64,000 bases of DNA. Origin: Moniliella sp. 'wahieum'. Taxonomy: Eukaryota > Basidiomycota > Moniliellomycetes > Moniliellales > Moniliellaceae. This document shows positions 47,924-59,011 of the stretch, one piece after another (the stretch's first letter is position 1; each line of letters opens with the position of its first letter). A program made the translations under genes and the position numbers. The stretch spans positions 186,001 to 250,000 of the forward strand of contig RSEE01000075.1 in NCBI GenBank assembly GCA_003971905.1. The letters run 5' to 3'. The notes beneath the pieces were generated by a model, which saw nothing but the letters and a program-made list of their open reading frames with translations, searched no databases and was not told the DNA's origin.

Positions 47924-48568
47924 TCATAGGACAATGCAACAGCCCGAACTTGGCGAGGATTGCATCTGCCCTCGTTTTTCGTTCGCCCGGGTGGCAGCGG
48001 TGACAGGACCTTGTTGGATGTCCTGGTCCCGCACCATGATCGCCGCCCGAGTCGCCGCTTCAAAGACGGCATCAACGCCCTCGTTGTTGAGTGCTGATGT
48101 TTCTAGGTAAACTTTGGATCCAATCGTCTTGGCCATCTCCTGCCCCTGCTTTTTCGTGACACAGCTTTCGGGCGAGGGGGACTGGTCGCGCAAGTCGCGC
48201 TTGCATCCGACGAGGATGACGGGGATGCGTTGGCCGCAAATTTGACGCACCTCGTCATTCCACTTGTACCGCACATTCTCCAGACTGTCGGGCGTATCGA
48301 GCGCAAATGCAATCAGAATGACGTGCGCATGCGAGTAGCTCAACGGACGCAACCGTTCATACTCTTCTTGCCCCGCCGTGTCCCAGAGGGCGAGGAGGAT
48401 GGGTTTGCCATCCAGACGGATCTCTGCCACATAGTTCTCGAAGATCGTGGGCTGATACTGGTGCGGAAACTCGCCCAGGGCAAAGACGCACAGCAACGAC
48501 GTCTTGCCGCACGCGCCATCGCCAACGATGACCAGCTTGCGGCGGATCGCAGCGGGCGAGGGTGGCAT
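47924..48568 (-). CDS. Rho-family small GTPase, Rho2-like
   Basis: One uninterrupted frame of 214 codons from ATG 48,568, unusual here both for lacking introns and for lacking frame slips. P-loop GDGACGKTS at residues 16-24; effector region QPTIFENYVAEIRLDG; switch II WDTAGQEEYERLRPLSYSHA. The G4 segment reads VGCKRDLRD, and the G5 segment ETSAL. The C-terminus SGCCIVL ends in the CaaX box CIVL, whose final Leu predicts geranylgeranylation. The sequence RRKLVIVGDGACGKTSLLCV with FALGEFP is closest in my memory to fungal Rho2-type GTPases, which act in cell-wall integrity and actin control; Rho3 is the next alternative. An in-frame open extension upstream to 49,009 is judged non-coding because homology begins at MPPSPAAIRRK. 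Confidence 0.92.
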   Translation of the reverse strand: MPPSPAAIRRKLVIVGDGACGKTSLLCVFALGEFPHQYQPTIFENYVAEIRLDGKPILLALWDTAGQEEYERLRPLSYSHAHVILIAFALDTPDSLENVRYKWNDEVRQICGQRIPVILVGCKRDLRDQSPSPESCVTKKQGQEMAKTIGSKVYLETSALNNEGVDAVFEAATRAAIMVRDQDIQQGPVTAATRANEKRGQMQSSPSSGCCIVL

Positions 48569-49102
48569 GGCGGAGACGAGCGGCGTAGCGTGGGGAGGGG
48601 GGGAGCGGGCACTGGTGTGCGCGAGACCAGCACGATACGAGGCGGGAGTGAGAGCGGGAGGAGGGGCAGTCGGGAGCGGTGGTGGCCGCGGGGGAAGAGG
48701 AGGCAGAGGTGGTGGTGGTGTGGGTGGAGCTGGAGTAAGGAATGAACGCCCCTCGGCCAGGCCCGGAGCCTGAGCGGCTGAGCGGCGGCAACGACGGCCG
48801 CGGCGGCGCTGCTGCCACCCACACCCGATCGCTGAGCGATGCGTGATGGCCATGATGGCAGTGCGCAGGCGATCGGTGCAAGCGGGCACTGCGGTCCTGT
48901 GCCTGCCGCCCAGGATCCGCCGCTGATCGCCCGGATCGATCGCTGATCTGGCGCCTGGCCGCTTGCCCAACGCAGCGCCTTGGCGCGACTGTGCTGGGGC
49001 TACCATCACGCGTCACCCCCCACCCCCAGTATCAGTCGCCGCAATCGCATCTGCCAGTCACTGGTCACCGGCCACTGGTTCACCGGTCACGGCAGCGGTG
49101 CT

Positions 49103-49111
49103 CAACCCTAG
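49103..49111 (+). promoter_or_regulatory. CAACCCTAG motif upstream of the Rho gene
   Basis: Exact nonamer, 535 bp before the Rho ATG, in the Rho upstream region. Same motif as near RPS5 and PAC1. Confidence 0.35.
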
Positions 49112-49952
49112 CGGCACTAGCCTAGCCCTCGGCGCGGGCGGGCCACCCGCGGCCCACCGAGGTACTGAGTGAGTACTGAGTACGCTGCGTGCCCAGACGG
49201 ACGCCTGAGCCGGGGCGCACCGCCTTGACAGAAAGGCCAACCTGTTTCTCTCCCAGAGTGCTGCTGGTCCACAGCGTGCACGGTGCCCCAACCGGTGGGT
49301 GTGCTCTCGTCTCATCTCATTCGTCCTTGCTCTTCACCAGTCCGCCTCGGGCGTTCAGAATTCAGAATCCGTCCTGCTGTCGCCTCACACCGTCCCTCTG
49401 GGAACGCCTCTCCCTGCCCGCGGTTCTTTCACTGGCCGCGCACCATAATGGAGAGATGAGATCTGTCATGGGCCTCTAATCCGGTGGGTGTGTTTCATAG
49501 AGCTTCTTCAACTGGCCCTATGGCGCTTCCGCCGACGGCTTAGGTCGCTTAGGCCCTCACAACAATATCCCGGGGTATACTGTGCCTTGCCCCCAGACTC
49601 CGAGTTGGTCATTTGGTGTTGCGTTGATCGCAAGGCAGGAACATGGCAAGATGGAAAGCGGTGCACGTGTTGTGGTAATAATATGCGGAGTTGGAGGGAC
49701 CGGGGCAACAAGCAACCGCGGTGCATACCGGCGGCGGCCCGACACGGGGTCCGGGTTTTGCCAGAGTGGTCGGTAGCACTCCGATCGCCCCTGGTAGCCC
49801 CTGTGTTGCCATGCGGTATGAATATGCCGAGGTTATATCCCAAGCTCGCTGTTGCGATTGGGGTAAGAGCTGCGCCATTGTGGCTCTGTTATTTTTAGCT
49901 GTTCACTTTCTTTGCAAGTCTGGGAAAGACCCTTCTTGGCACGGTTATTCTG

Positions 49953-49967
49953 TTCAAGCTTCAAGCT
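49953..49967. repeat. CTTCAAG heptamer cluster 4
   Basis: Two units of the heptamer (TTCAAGCTTCAAGCT), isolated in intergenic DNA. Confidence 0.7.
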
Positions 49968-50392
49968 GCTCCACACTCAAAAGGGGATCCCGAGCAACAG
50001 GCTTGGACAATATCGACTCACTGGCTGTTTCTTTGAGCTCCCACGCACGGTGGATCGCTCCCTACTGTTATGGAACAAGACTCGGCTCACATGCTGCCCA
50101 CGCGTCTTTGATGAACTTGGAGTTGATCGATGATATAACACCCCCAGGACCGAACGAGGGCCCCACCTAATTGTCCTGCCTTTTCTTCCCTCGTATCAGT
50201 AAGCTGAGTGACGATGCAGTCGCCAAAAGCCCGATGGGTCGTGCCATGTAGTCTCCACGATCAGGACGACGGACATACGTTCACCGCCCAGAGCATCCGG
50301 TCTACTAGCGCGAACGGGACCAACAGCACTGGCTTCTCCCTCGAGGCGTACCCGTTTCCCCCGCGTTTGCTCCCCCTCTCCATGTCTCTCAA

Positions 50393-50428
50393 GTCAAGCT
50401 TCAAGCTTCAAGTGACTTCAAGCTTCAT
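50393..50428. repeat. CTTCAAG heptamer cluster 5
   Basis: Heptamer units in direct series, interrupted by GTGA and resumed, followed by CATTGGTCACTT. Confidence 0.75.
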
Positions 50429-51158
50429 TGGTCACTTAGTAATAGTCATTCGACCGGCCAGTCACTGTGCTGATCGACGGGCCGCGTCGATCGATGACCT
50501 CCAGACCAGCCTGAGCGAATGTCCTGTTTCCACATGCCAGAGTGCGACGTATGCTTTCCGTATCCTGTCTTTCCCACACGACATTGCCTACTTGGGCGTT
50601 TTATCTTCACTCTTCCGCGTCACATGTCACAGCCCCTGTGAGCCGGCGCGGCGCTCACCTGACCTCAGGCCTCACTACTGGCGGCCAGGGAGGAACTCCA
50701 GGCCAAGGGGAAAGGGCGACCCCAAGCAAGTATGCGTGTGCAGTCATTGTGAGTTGTAGCGAGACAGCAGAGAGAAAAAATGGGAAAAGAAATGAAGCAA
50801 GCTGGTGGAAGAGCAGCTGGAGCAGAAGGGGGAAGAGGGCATGGCAGCGGGCTGGGCTGGGCTTCTTGCATCGGGGCGCACTACCTGCATGCGAGCAGTC
50901 TGGGGGTGTGCACAGGGCCAGACCGAGGGAAAGAGACCGAACACTGGGCAGGTTGGCACACTCGGCACATTCATGCATGAGTGGAGTGCGAGGTGGAGGT
51001 AGTGGTAGTGGTAGTAGTAGTGCTGGAGTGCACATAGGGGACTTTGCGACCACTGACCCCGGGCCGTGCATAGGAGTCGGGGCGGGGATGACCTTGGCCG
51101 AGTGGGAGCAACTTGGAAGAAGGAGAGAGACTGGTTTGGCCTTGCCGTTGGGGTTCCA

Positions 51159-52211
51159 TCATCGACGACGCGGGCGCGAGCCCAAGCAAGACGAGGGGGG
51201 CACCGCTGCGCTAGTGGTGGTCACTTGGCGAGGCAGGGAAGAACGGCCGATCCGGGCGGGAGCACCGTGAAGGTTGGTACCCCGAGAAGTGGGCATGCTC
51301 GCCCGCGGGCCTGCCCTTAGTCCGCGGGTCAAAGGCAAGGTGCGCCCTTGCTCTGTGGCCAGCGCGTCCTCCTGCGCTTGATGCATCCGCGCACGACGAT
51401 CAAGTTCCGCGGCAAACAGGCGCTTGGGCTTGAAGCGCGGATTCGCCCTCGGGTCCAACTTGGGACGTTTCATTGCGCCCGCACGCTCGCCCGGCCTGCC
51501 CAACGGATCGCCCCTTGTATCCTCCTCCTCTTCCTCCGAGGAGGTCAGATCTTCTTCGGTTGAATCTTCGGGATCCAAGTACGTCACGCGCTGCCCACGG
51601 CTGTCAGGGGAGAATGAGTTAGCAAGGAAAGGTGCCAAGCAGAGGTGGGGGGGTAAGGTAGAACCCACAATACGTAGGTCATTTTGCCCGTTCGATGATG
51701 GGCTGCTTTTTGGATAGGTGGAGCGGGTGCGAGCCGTCTGCTGTACGTTTTGTGCCCACCTGCGGGCGAGAAGGCATGTGCTGCGACGATCGAGGCAAGG
51801 TCGCCCCCAGGGGGGACGTGTTAGCAGTGCTGGTTGTGCTTGACGACGAGGCAAAGGGGTTGGACGGGCTGAATCGGCGAAAGGGAAGGCGAGTGCAGAG
51901 AGGGCGGGCCACGAGAGAGTCCGCTCCGATTCCTGCTCGGTTTCGTCATCGCTCGAAGCGAAGCCCTTGCGCTCATCGCCACTGGAATAGACCCCTTGCT
52001 CCTCGTCGGCCCACGTGTGGTCGGAAGAGGGGTTGAAGACCAGGCCGCCGTACGGGCTGCGAGGGCAGGACCAGAGGGGGGTTGGCGCGCATCGGCGGCG
52101 ATTGGGGCGGCACTTGGCTCGATGGTGCGGGCCAGCTCCTGGCTGTCGGCGGGGTGGGGACGCCATGGGGGGGGACGAGGGCGCCGGAGGAGGGCGGGGC
52201 GCGGAGTACAT
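51159..52211 (-). CDS. Unrecognised disordered protein with acidic and basic segments
   Basis: I do not recognise this gene. From ATG 52,211 it reads MYSAPRPPPAPSSPPMASPP, then a short conserved-looking block (GLVFNPSSDHTWADEEQGVY) and an acidic stretch (SSGDERKGFASSDDETEQES). A candidate 73-nt intron at 51,601-51,673 has a CTAAC branch and a TGACAG acceptor. After it come RGQRVTYLDPEDSTEEDLTS, a run SSEEEEEDTRG, and a basic block MKRPKLDPRANPRFKPKR that resembles a nuclear localisation signal. The stop is at 51,159. Codon-position bias and the charge pattern support coding, but the low-complexity N-terminus and frame changes near 51,850 leave the exact product open. A nuclear, possibly chromatin- or RNA-associated role is a guess from composition only. 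Confidence 0.5.
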   Translation of the reverse strand: MYSAPRPPPAPSSPPMASPPRRQPGAGPHHRAKCRPNRRRCAPTPLWSCPRSPYGGLVFNPSSDHTWADEEQGVYSSGDERKGFASSDDETEQESERTLSWPALSALAFPFADSARPTPLPRRQAQPALLTRPPWGRPCLDRRSTCLLARRWAQNVQQTARTRSTYPKSSPSSNGQNDLRIVGSTLPPHLCLAPFLANSFSPDSRGQRVTYLDPEDSTEEDLTSSEEEEEDTRGDPLGRPGERAGAMKRPKLDPRANPRFKPKRLFAAELDRRARMHQAQEDALATEQGRTLPLTRGLRAGPRASMPTSRGTNLHGAPARIGRSSLPRQVTTTSAAVPPSSCLGSRPRRR

Positions 52212-53318
52212 GGCGCAGGGGGGCGGGGCGGGGAGGAGGACGAGAGGGGGTCGGCTGGGGGAGGATGGAGGAGGATGGCCTCTGTCCGCCCCAGCACCGG
52301 CCAGCGCCCACCTGCTCCCGCCTGCAGCCCGCCAGCGCCTGGGGACGCGACGCGGATCCACATCTGGGACTCGGAACCAGGCACACTGGCCCTGTGCGCG
52401 CCCGCGCACAGACGCGTCGGCTGCTGCCCAGTGAAAATTCCGAATCGCAGACGCAGTGCCGCGCGATCGGGAGCTGGCACGGGGGCAGTGCCACGCCTTT
52501 TCTCGCGCAACCCGCGTGCTTGGTTCAACGTTCAGGCGTTCAGGTCCGCCTGCCGCCCACATCCCGAGTTCCATCCGCCGCGTGCAACCGCAACCGCCTC
52601 CGGCACCACCACGGCCACCGCCACGGCCACCACCACCGCCTGCGCGTCGGCCGCACCCACCACACACCTCGTGGGGACAGGTGCCCCGCGGCGGCCCACG
52701 CAGGCAACCCTGCCCATGGACGACACGATGCGCCCCGAGGCGGCTCGGCGTGCAGCGGCCGGCAACTGTCACCGCTTGATCACACGCGCTGGCACGGCGC
52801 GACTCGCGTGCGCACGCACGCTCCAGGTAGGGTTGTCGCGTTCGAGTTATTGCGAGCCCCGGTTGGCATCCAGCCATCCGCGCGGGGGGGCAGTCTACCA
52901 CGCATCGCATCAGTCGGGGCACGGGGCAGTGCAGCTGTGTTGACCGTTTCTTCTAGCTCGGCCAGTCTTCTGCCGCCGCGGCGCATCCGTGGGGTACATA
53001 ACCCCCTTCGCTCCAGCCCCACCTCCTTGCCGTCCCGGTGAAGGAGGAGGGATTTGCTGCGTCCCATGCGCACCCTTGCTCCTGGTGTGCGCCAACGCAA
53101 GCGGGGGGGCTGTCGTCAGTGGAAACAGCATTGTCCGCGCGTCCTTTTCCTGTGCCTTTTTGCAATCGAGGTCTCTTCTACTGAACTGCATCCTGGGTTA
53201 CCATCCTGGGTTACCTTCTTCCCCATCTAGGAACTACGTCTCCGCCGGTTCTCCTCCCAGCCCGTCCTCCTGCCCAAGGCAAGGAAGGTGTGGATGGGTA
53301 AACCATTTTATTTTGCTA
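52212..53318. other. Intergenic: promoter of the gene at 52,211 and 3' region of SPP382
   Basis: GC-rich near 52,250, with ACC-type triplet-rich text near 52,590-52,660. The reverse complement of CAACCCTAC occurs at 52,827-52,835. A large plus-strand open frame across 51,996-53,041 is antisense and low complexity, and I do not call it. Confidence 0.45.
52827..52835 (-). promoter_or_regulatory. CAACCCTAC motif upstream of the gene at 52,211
   Basis: GTAGGGTTG on the plus strand, 616 bp upstream of the ATG. One base differs from the CAACCCTAG form seen at other promoters, and it is identical to the second RPS5 box. Confidence 0.3.
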
Positions 53319-56300
53319 TTAGGATGCGCTCGCAAACAAGTCTTGGAGCTTGGTGGGAACGTAGTCCCCCGCCGCCTCGAGCCTCCAGACCACATTGTCC
53401 AGCACATAGAACGTGGTGCCTCGCTTGCCGTCCAGACTGCGCGCCAGGCGGTAGAGCGTCTGGCCGCTTTTCGGCTCGGTCTGGTGCAGGGGCAGCACCA
53501 GCAAGTCCGCTTCGGCTGCCTGTTGCTCGACCAAGTGACGGAACGACAGTTCCTCCTCCTCCCGGGCCGGGCGAGGCGGGGGCGCCGGCGCGCGCGGTGC
53601 GCGTGGCGCCGAGGGTTTGGCCGGTTTGGTTTCCCCGCCCACAGGCGAGGTAGGCTAGTGCGATCGCCTTGTTCCTCCAAGTCCATTGCGCGATCGATGA
53701 GCTGGAGAGCGGCGTGGGTACCGGACCGAACGGAGGCCAAGTTCGCCACGGGTTCCAGCACACTTTTCCACCAGCTGAACCGTCCCCTACTTCGTTCAGC
53801 TCGCTTGGGGCTGGACAAGCCAGGCATGCAGCACTGTGAGCCAAGGCGGGAAGACATACTCCCACAGCCGCTCGGCATCTTCCCGAGCCAACTCGGGCGT
53901 CCATGCCAACAAGGCATCTAGCAATCCCATGTCCTGCTGCGAAGGGTCGATGCGTAGCTCGGTCTTGAGCGCACGCCGCAGCGTGGCGACGACCGTGTTG
54001 TGGGTCAAGCGTGCCCATTCGTTCTTGCCAAACACATGGCGCCACGCGCTGATGCCCTCCATCGGAGGCGACGGGGGACGCCAGGCACGCGCAGCGCATG
54101 CACCACGTGCCTCGAACTTGTCAACAGTGTCCGTCCCGGCGCCAAGGGAGCCAGGGGAAGACAACAAGATGCAATGCGGGCAGAGTCGAAGGCTGGCTTG
54201 GCCCCCACCTCGCCCAGGTTTCTCCTTGTAGGATTCGACAAACCGAAGCACCTTGGGCACCACCAATTGTTCCATCACATTGTCCCGGATGAACCGAGGC
54301 CAGACGCGCGCCCATGCTTCCACCAGAGTCACTGCCGGGTGCGCATCTTTGGAGACCATTCGTTGTTGAGCACGGAGCGGATGCGGGGCATGATGATGTG
54401 CCACAACATGGCCTCGTACGGTGTCATGACCCGGTTGCCCGTGTCTTCTTCGTCCTCGTCCCTCCGTAGGAGCGCAGACCAAGACGCCTCATCGACAAAC
54501 TGATCTGGCTGTTCAGAGGGGACCATGCCTGGACCAATCGGCGCAGCAGCGGCGCCACCGCTCCCACCACAGCTTCGTCCAGTCCGCTCACGGACGTCAC
54601 CCCGATTCAGGGACATGAGCTCAGCAAGCAGCGGGTCAAACACGCTCAGGCCTGCCCCAGGCTGCTGCAGTGACACTTGCGCCACCTGCTCCAACCGATC
54701 CAGAAGGCCCTACTACCTGCTGCAAACCGCGCAACTTGGGCTTGTTCGGCATCGAGGATGCGCTGGTGGGCTTGCAAGTCGCGCTGGGTGAATTTGGTGC
54801 GGGCTTGGAGGTCGGCGCCTTGGCGCGCAAGCTCATGCACCTGACCTTCCGTCTGCACGGCCAACTGAGCCATATTGTTGACCAGCTCCGGAATGTAGAC
54901 CCCTTGGGCCTCGCTTGACGGTACGCCAGCTAGGGCGTGGCCGGCCAATGCATCCGCCACGGACGATACCACTTTTTGCTCCCGTCCCGTTGCATCGATC
55001 ACCGGCCCACTCGTGCTCGACGGCACAGCACCAGCCTGGTCGATCAGTTCCTCATAGGTGCCATATGCGACTTTGCGACGCGGTTGTTTTCGTTTCCAAG
55101 CAGGCGGCTGAGACGAAGCGGCCTTAGGCTGGGCTTGGGCACGGGTTTTTGCTTGGGCCCGCGGGCCTGCCTCCTCGTCCAGATCGACCAGCTGACCGCG
55201 CCGTTGCGCCTCGGCCCGATTCTGCGCCGTCATCTCTTTCCGTCCCCCATAGCCCATCCCTGCACGTTCGGGACGCAATTGAACATCAATCGGGGCTTGG
55301 ATCCCTTGGCCTTCCTTGCCCAACCCACCGCCCGACCAGCCCATCTTGGAAAGCATCTCCGCCGCATTGAACCCGCTCGAGGTGGCAAGCTTGATCGACG
55401 TGCCGTATTGCGTTTGGTTGCTAGCTGCCGTGCCGTTGGCGCGTCGAGACGGCGCGCCCCGCCGCGACGCAGAGGCGGGCGGAAGCAGAGGTGGAAGTGG
55501 AAGTGGAAGTGGAAGCAGAGGTGGAGCCAAGGCCGAACGTCTGCCGCCCGGCCAGCCGCGAGGAGGCAGAAGCCGGGGGCGCGGAAGTGGCAGTGGAGGA
55601 AAAGGAGGTGGGCAGGCCAACGGGGGCGTGGGTGGTGGGCCAGGGGGCGGAGGGCGGGGCGGGTTGGAAGAGGAAGGAACAGCCGTTGTCCCCCTGAGGC
55701 AGGGCGGCGGCTGCTGTCACGTCCTTGGTGACCGAAGCGACAAAGGAGGGTGTGGACGAGGTCGAGGCCGAGGCGGACCCCAAGCCCGGTCGGGCACCCA
55801 AGCCCGGTCGGGGTGCTGGGCTGTCCTGCTCGACACTGGGTCGGGAGGCAGTAACAAAGGAAGGTGTGGAAGAAGACGCTGTGTCGAGACAAAGGTCGGG
55901 GCAGAGGAGTTGAGGCTGAGCCGGGCGCGTGCGGCGCCCAAGCCCGCGCGAGCCGGCGGCTCATCCCATTCGTCTGCGTCCGCATCGGCGTCCGAGGCGG
56001 CTGTGCCCAGGCCAGCGTGCCGTTTGCGGACCCCGTGCTCGTCGCGGTGGGTAACGATGCCGAGGGAGACAAAGCCGCCCTGCTGCCGCTCGTGCTCGGC
56101 TTGGGCAAAGGCCGACGTGGGGCCGCCGTCAAGACCGGGGCGGCCAAAGGCAGGGCGCAGGACAGACTCGTCCTCGGCGTCAGGCGCAGCGATGGGCATC
56201 TCATCCGGCTCCTGGAGCTCTTCAGGCTGGTGGGGCGCGTCGGACACGGCAGGTGCGGCAGGGGCCGAGGCGGGGACAAAGGCGGCGGGCGCTGGGTGCG

Positions 56301-56484
56301 GCGGGCAGTGGTGCGGGGCGAGGGGCGGGGCTGTCGTCGTCGTCGGCAAAGATGCCGTAGAGGGCGTGGTCGCGGCGGCTGATGCGGCTGCGCTTGGCGC
56401 GCGGCGTGTCGGGGTCGGTGGCGGGGTCGAAGGCGTCGACGAGTCGGAGGAGTAGTCGGCGGCACCGCCCTTGCGTCGCGCCAT
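53319..56484 (-). CDS. SPP382: Splicing factor SPP382/NTR1 (TFIP11 family), G-patch and GCFC domains
   Basis: The ATG at 56,484 gives MARRKGGAADYSSDSS. The TIP_N domain follows (SRISRRDHALYGIFADDDDS, about 56,410-56,340). A long Ala/Pro/Ser linker contains TSTSTS low complexity near 55,490-55,530. The G-patch is at about 55,380-55,243 (AAEMLSKMGWSGGGLGKEGQ...GMGYGG). The helical GCFC region spans about 54,900-53,700, for example YEAMLWHIIMPRIRSVLNNE, AWARVWPRFIRDNVMEQLVV and RLWEYVFPPWLTVLHAWL. The C-terminus SFRHLVEQQAAEADLLVLPL...YVPTKLQDLFASAS at 53,560-53,319 is the family's usual end. The yeast protein activates the DEAH helicase Prp43 through its G-patch to release intron lariats from the spliceosome. 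One or more introns (such as near 54,110-54,220) and several frame slips, including one straight after YSSDSS, break the reading; the domain order is intact. Confidence 0.9.
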
Positions 56485-56891
56485 CGCAGTGGTTGCCTCT
56501 CGCTCGCCGCCGCAGCCCGATGGCGCCGCCTATTTTTGCCCCCACGAGCCCCCGCCAGTCCCGTGACCATCGGTGCAATGCCCCTGCGGTAGTCCCGTGA
56601 CCAGTGACCGTCGGTGCAACAACCGGGGTACTATGTACTGATGCATGATGCAACCGATGCTGCCGACCATGCTATGGTGCCCCGCCCTCGACCTCATCCC
56701 CAGGAGACGGCCTGGTCTACGCCCCGCGACTATGGAGGCTGGCGTCTGCTCTGGCTATACCCCTACGCGTATGTCGCCGGAACAAATGTGGGTGCCACTC
56801 GGGTTCTGAGGGGCCGCGGCCACCGGTAAAGTGGCCACAGGCTGGATTAGCAAGACATACATAGCAGTACAGCGAGAAAGATGGGTGGACT
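56485..56891. other. Short intergenic gap
   Basis: It lies between the ATG of SPP382 and the stop of DUS1, both on the minus strand. Duplicated short text (GTCCCGTGACCAnnGGTGCAA) occurs twice near 56,560-56,620. It carries the SPP382 promoter and DUS1 terminator. Confidence 0.5.
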
Positions 56892-58458
56892 CTAAGCGAC
56901 TTTGACCCTCTTCGACGTTGGCGCATCTTCCGAGGGGGACACGGACGCTTCACCAGCAGCATGCTCAACTGGCTGCGCTTGCTCTGATGCCACGTTTTCT
57001 GGCGGCCAGGATTTCCCCTCGAGCAAGGCCCGCGTCTTGTCGCGGTACGCGGCTAACATCAAACCCGGGCCCGAATCGGGCGGAAGGTAGCGGAGGTAGG
57101 GCTGGGCAAGCCAATGCGCCACATACGCCGGCCTTGGTTCGGAAGTGGGGGTAATGTGTTGGTACAGTTCCAGCGGAAGGACCCCCGCCTTGACAGGCCG
57201 GTTGCAGGGCAAGGGTTCCGAACCGCTTCTCACTGGCTTCGGATGGGGCAGGCACCGCGCAACTTCCTCGTGCGACTTGACAAACGAGGTGGGATGGCTC
57301 TCATCTTCCTTGAGCTTGGCCTCCAATTCGTCCACCACTTCCACCAGCTCTTTCGTCCGCTCTTCGCCTTCCTTCTCCGGGCGGAAATTGGCGCTGCCCA
57401 GACGGGGCGCAGTTCGGGATGCTTGGACAGCGCCGCATAGAGCATTCGGAACATGTGTCCTCGCACAGCCGCACCCGACGTGGGGTCTTGAGCGTAGCCA
57501 GGATGGTAAGGTACTCCCGTGCCAGAGCAATCACGTGCGGGTGGGTAGGGGTCGGGGCGAGGATGTGAGGTTGAGGGGTAGGGGCAGGGAGTTGGGTGGC
57601 AAAATGGCGGGGTTGGCCAGGTGGCCATCGGCGCCATGATGGCGTCGGCGCCGGTCGCTTTCAAGGCGTCGTCCATGTCCTGGGGGAGGAGGATGTTCCC
57701 ATTGGCAATGACGGGTACGCTGACGCTCTGCTTGACAAGACGAATCTGGTCCCAGTCCGCCAAGCCGGCTGCTGCGCTCGCATCTCCCTCGTACGGCCAT
57801 GGACAGTGATGATCTGTGCACCGGCACGCTCGAGCATCCGCGCGTACGCCACCGTCCGCTCCGGGTCCGGAAAGACACGCATCTTGGCCGTGACGGGAAC
57901 CTTGCATCGACGATGGAGCGTGTTGACCAATTGGAAAATCAGCGGCCATTCGTCCTGCAGAAAGGAGCCATAGTGGCCCTTTTTGGCAATGCCCTGCGGA
58001 CAGCCCAAATTCAGGTCGACCGCATCGCACTTGTCGGCCAAGTCATTGGCAGCAGCCAGCAGCAGCTCTGGGTCGTCTCCGCAGAACTGGATCACCAAGG
58101 GCCGGTCTGTGTCAGGACGAGAATTGCCGAGGTCAACCAGGCTTGCGCCTTCTTCGCCGAGGCGCTGGTTGAAGGCGCTTTCGCGGAACTTGGCCTTGCC
58201 TGGGTCGGCGGCAGCATACATGCGGGAGTGGATCATGGGCGTGTAGCACAGGTCTGCGCCGTGGCGGCGGGCAAGAACACGCCAAGCAAGTTCGCTTCCA
58301 TCCACCATTGGCGCAACAATCTTCTTTGGCTCGCCCAGCGCACGCCACAGGTCCCAGGAGGCGAGTTTGGGCTCTGGCTCGCCCGTGGGCGGGAAGGCAG
58401 AGAGGGGCAGGATGGTGGAGAGGCGGCGGGTGAGGCGGGGCCTTGTGTTTGCGGCCAT
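56892..58458 (-). CDS. DUS1: tRNA-dihydrouridine(16/17) synthase DUS1
   Basis: The start ATG at 58,458 gives MAANTRPRLTRRLSTILPLS. The FMN barrel follows with family marks WDLWRALGEPKKIVAPMVDG, LCYTPMIHSRMY, VIQFCGDDPELLLAAANDLA and AVDLNLGCPQGIAKKGHYG. Catalytic Cys153 is in GCPQ, with Lys192 in TAKMRVF and His220 in TVHGRTRE. Then come VPVIANGNILLPQDMDDALK and GADAIMAP, the C-terminal helical part (ALAREYLTILATLK, HMFRMLYAALSKHPELR), and a charged tail to the stop at 56,892 (SEDAPTSKRVKVA), which looks like a nuclear localisation signal. The enzyme reduces uridines 16 and 17 of tRNA D-loops with NADPH. Frame slips near 57,775, 57,620, 57,480 and 57,410 look like sequence errors, with a possible intron near 57,530-57,600. 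Confidence 0.93.
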
Positions 58459-59011
58459 GGCGGGGGAAGGGGTGGGGTGGAGGGGCTAGGCGAGGACAGG
58501 CGGGAGGGGCTGGTTGGGGGCCACGCGGGTGGTATTGTTTGCTGTTTTGCGGCAGGGCGGACTTGCTCAGGCTGGCCCAGCCTTGGAAAAAAGGGCCAAA
58601 ATAGAGGGACAGGCCGCGTTTTTTTTTCTCTGTTTCTTTTTTCATTGTTTTTGTGTCTGTTTTGTTGAGTGGAACCAGACAGCCCAGGCAGCGCACGGGC
58701 GGCAGAGCAGCTGGCGTCGTCGCCGCGTCGATGAGATCATCCGTCGGTGGCTGATGGACCGCGCCCACGCTCGGAGGCGATGCGATCGATGCTGCATGGC
58801 AGCCGCGCTGGAGATGATGCCCAGCACGTCCAACCGCATCAACGACGACACGACCACCACCACCACCCGCCGCCACCGCGCGCACCACAGCCGCATCGCA
58901 CACCGCCACCACACTGGAGAGAGCGTGGTGACTTGGTAGCACGCCGGCGCAGCGTCACGTCCCCCAATCGCCCCTGCCTCCCTTGCCCCCCCCCCACCAC
59001 CAGCACGCGCC
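58459..59011. promoter_or_regulatory. Divergent promoter between DUS1 and the large gene at 59,012
   Basis: 553 bp between opposite ATGs. It contains a T-rich tract (58,619-58,665, reading TTTTTTTTTCTCTGTTTCTT and similar) and an ACC-rich stretch near 58,850-58,875. No CAACCCTAG motif is seen. Confidence 0.4.

Larger units (their letters stand above)
48569..51158. other. Intergenic region upstream of the Rho gene
   Basis: It holds a CAACCCTAG motif at 49,103 and CTTCAAG heptamer clusters at 49,953 and 50,393. Open frames at 49,488-49,898 and 50,542-51,270 are on the wrong strand for, or overlap, better features and show no domain. Confidence 0.45.

Noticed and set aside
50542-51270. 242-codon plus-strand frame
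   Set aside because: Glycine/arginine-rich, without domain, and overlaps the better-supported minus-strand gene at its end.
51996-53041. Long plus-strand frames of more than 300 codons
   Set aside because: Antisense to a GC-rich region and to the start of the minus-strand gene; low-complexity Ala/Gly/Pro content only.
55230-56570. 446-codon frame on the minus strand and 379-codon frame on the plus strand over the SPP382 N-terminus
   Set aside because: Shadow frames of a GC-rich low-complexity linker; the TIP_N and G-patch motifs fix the true frames.
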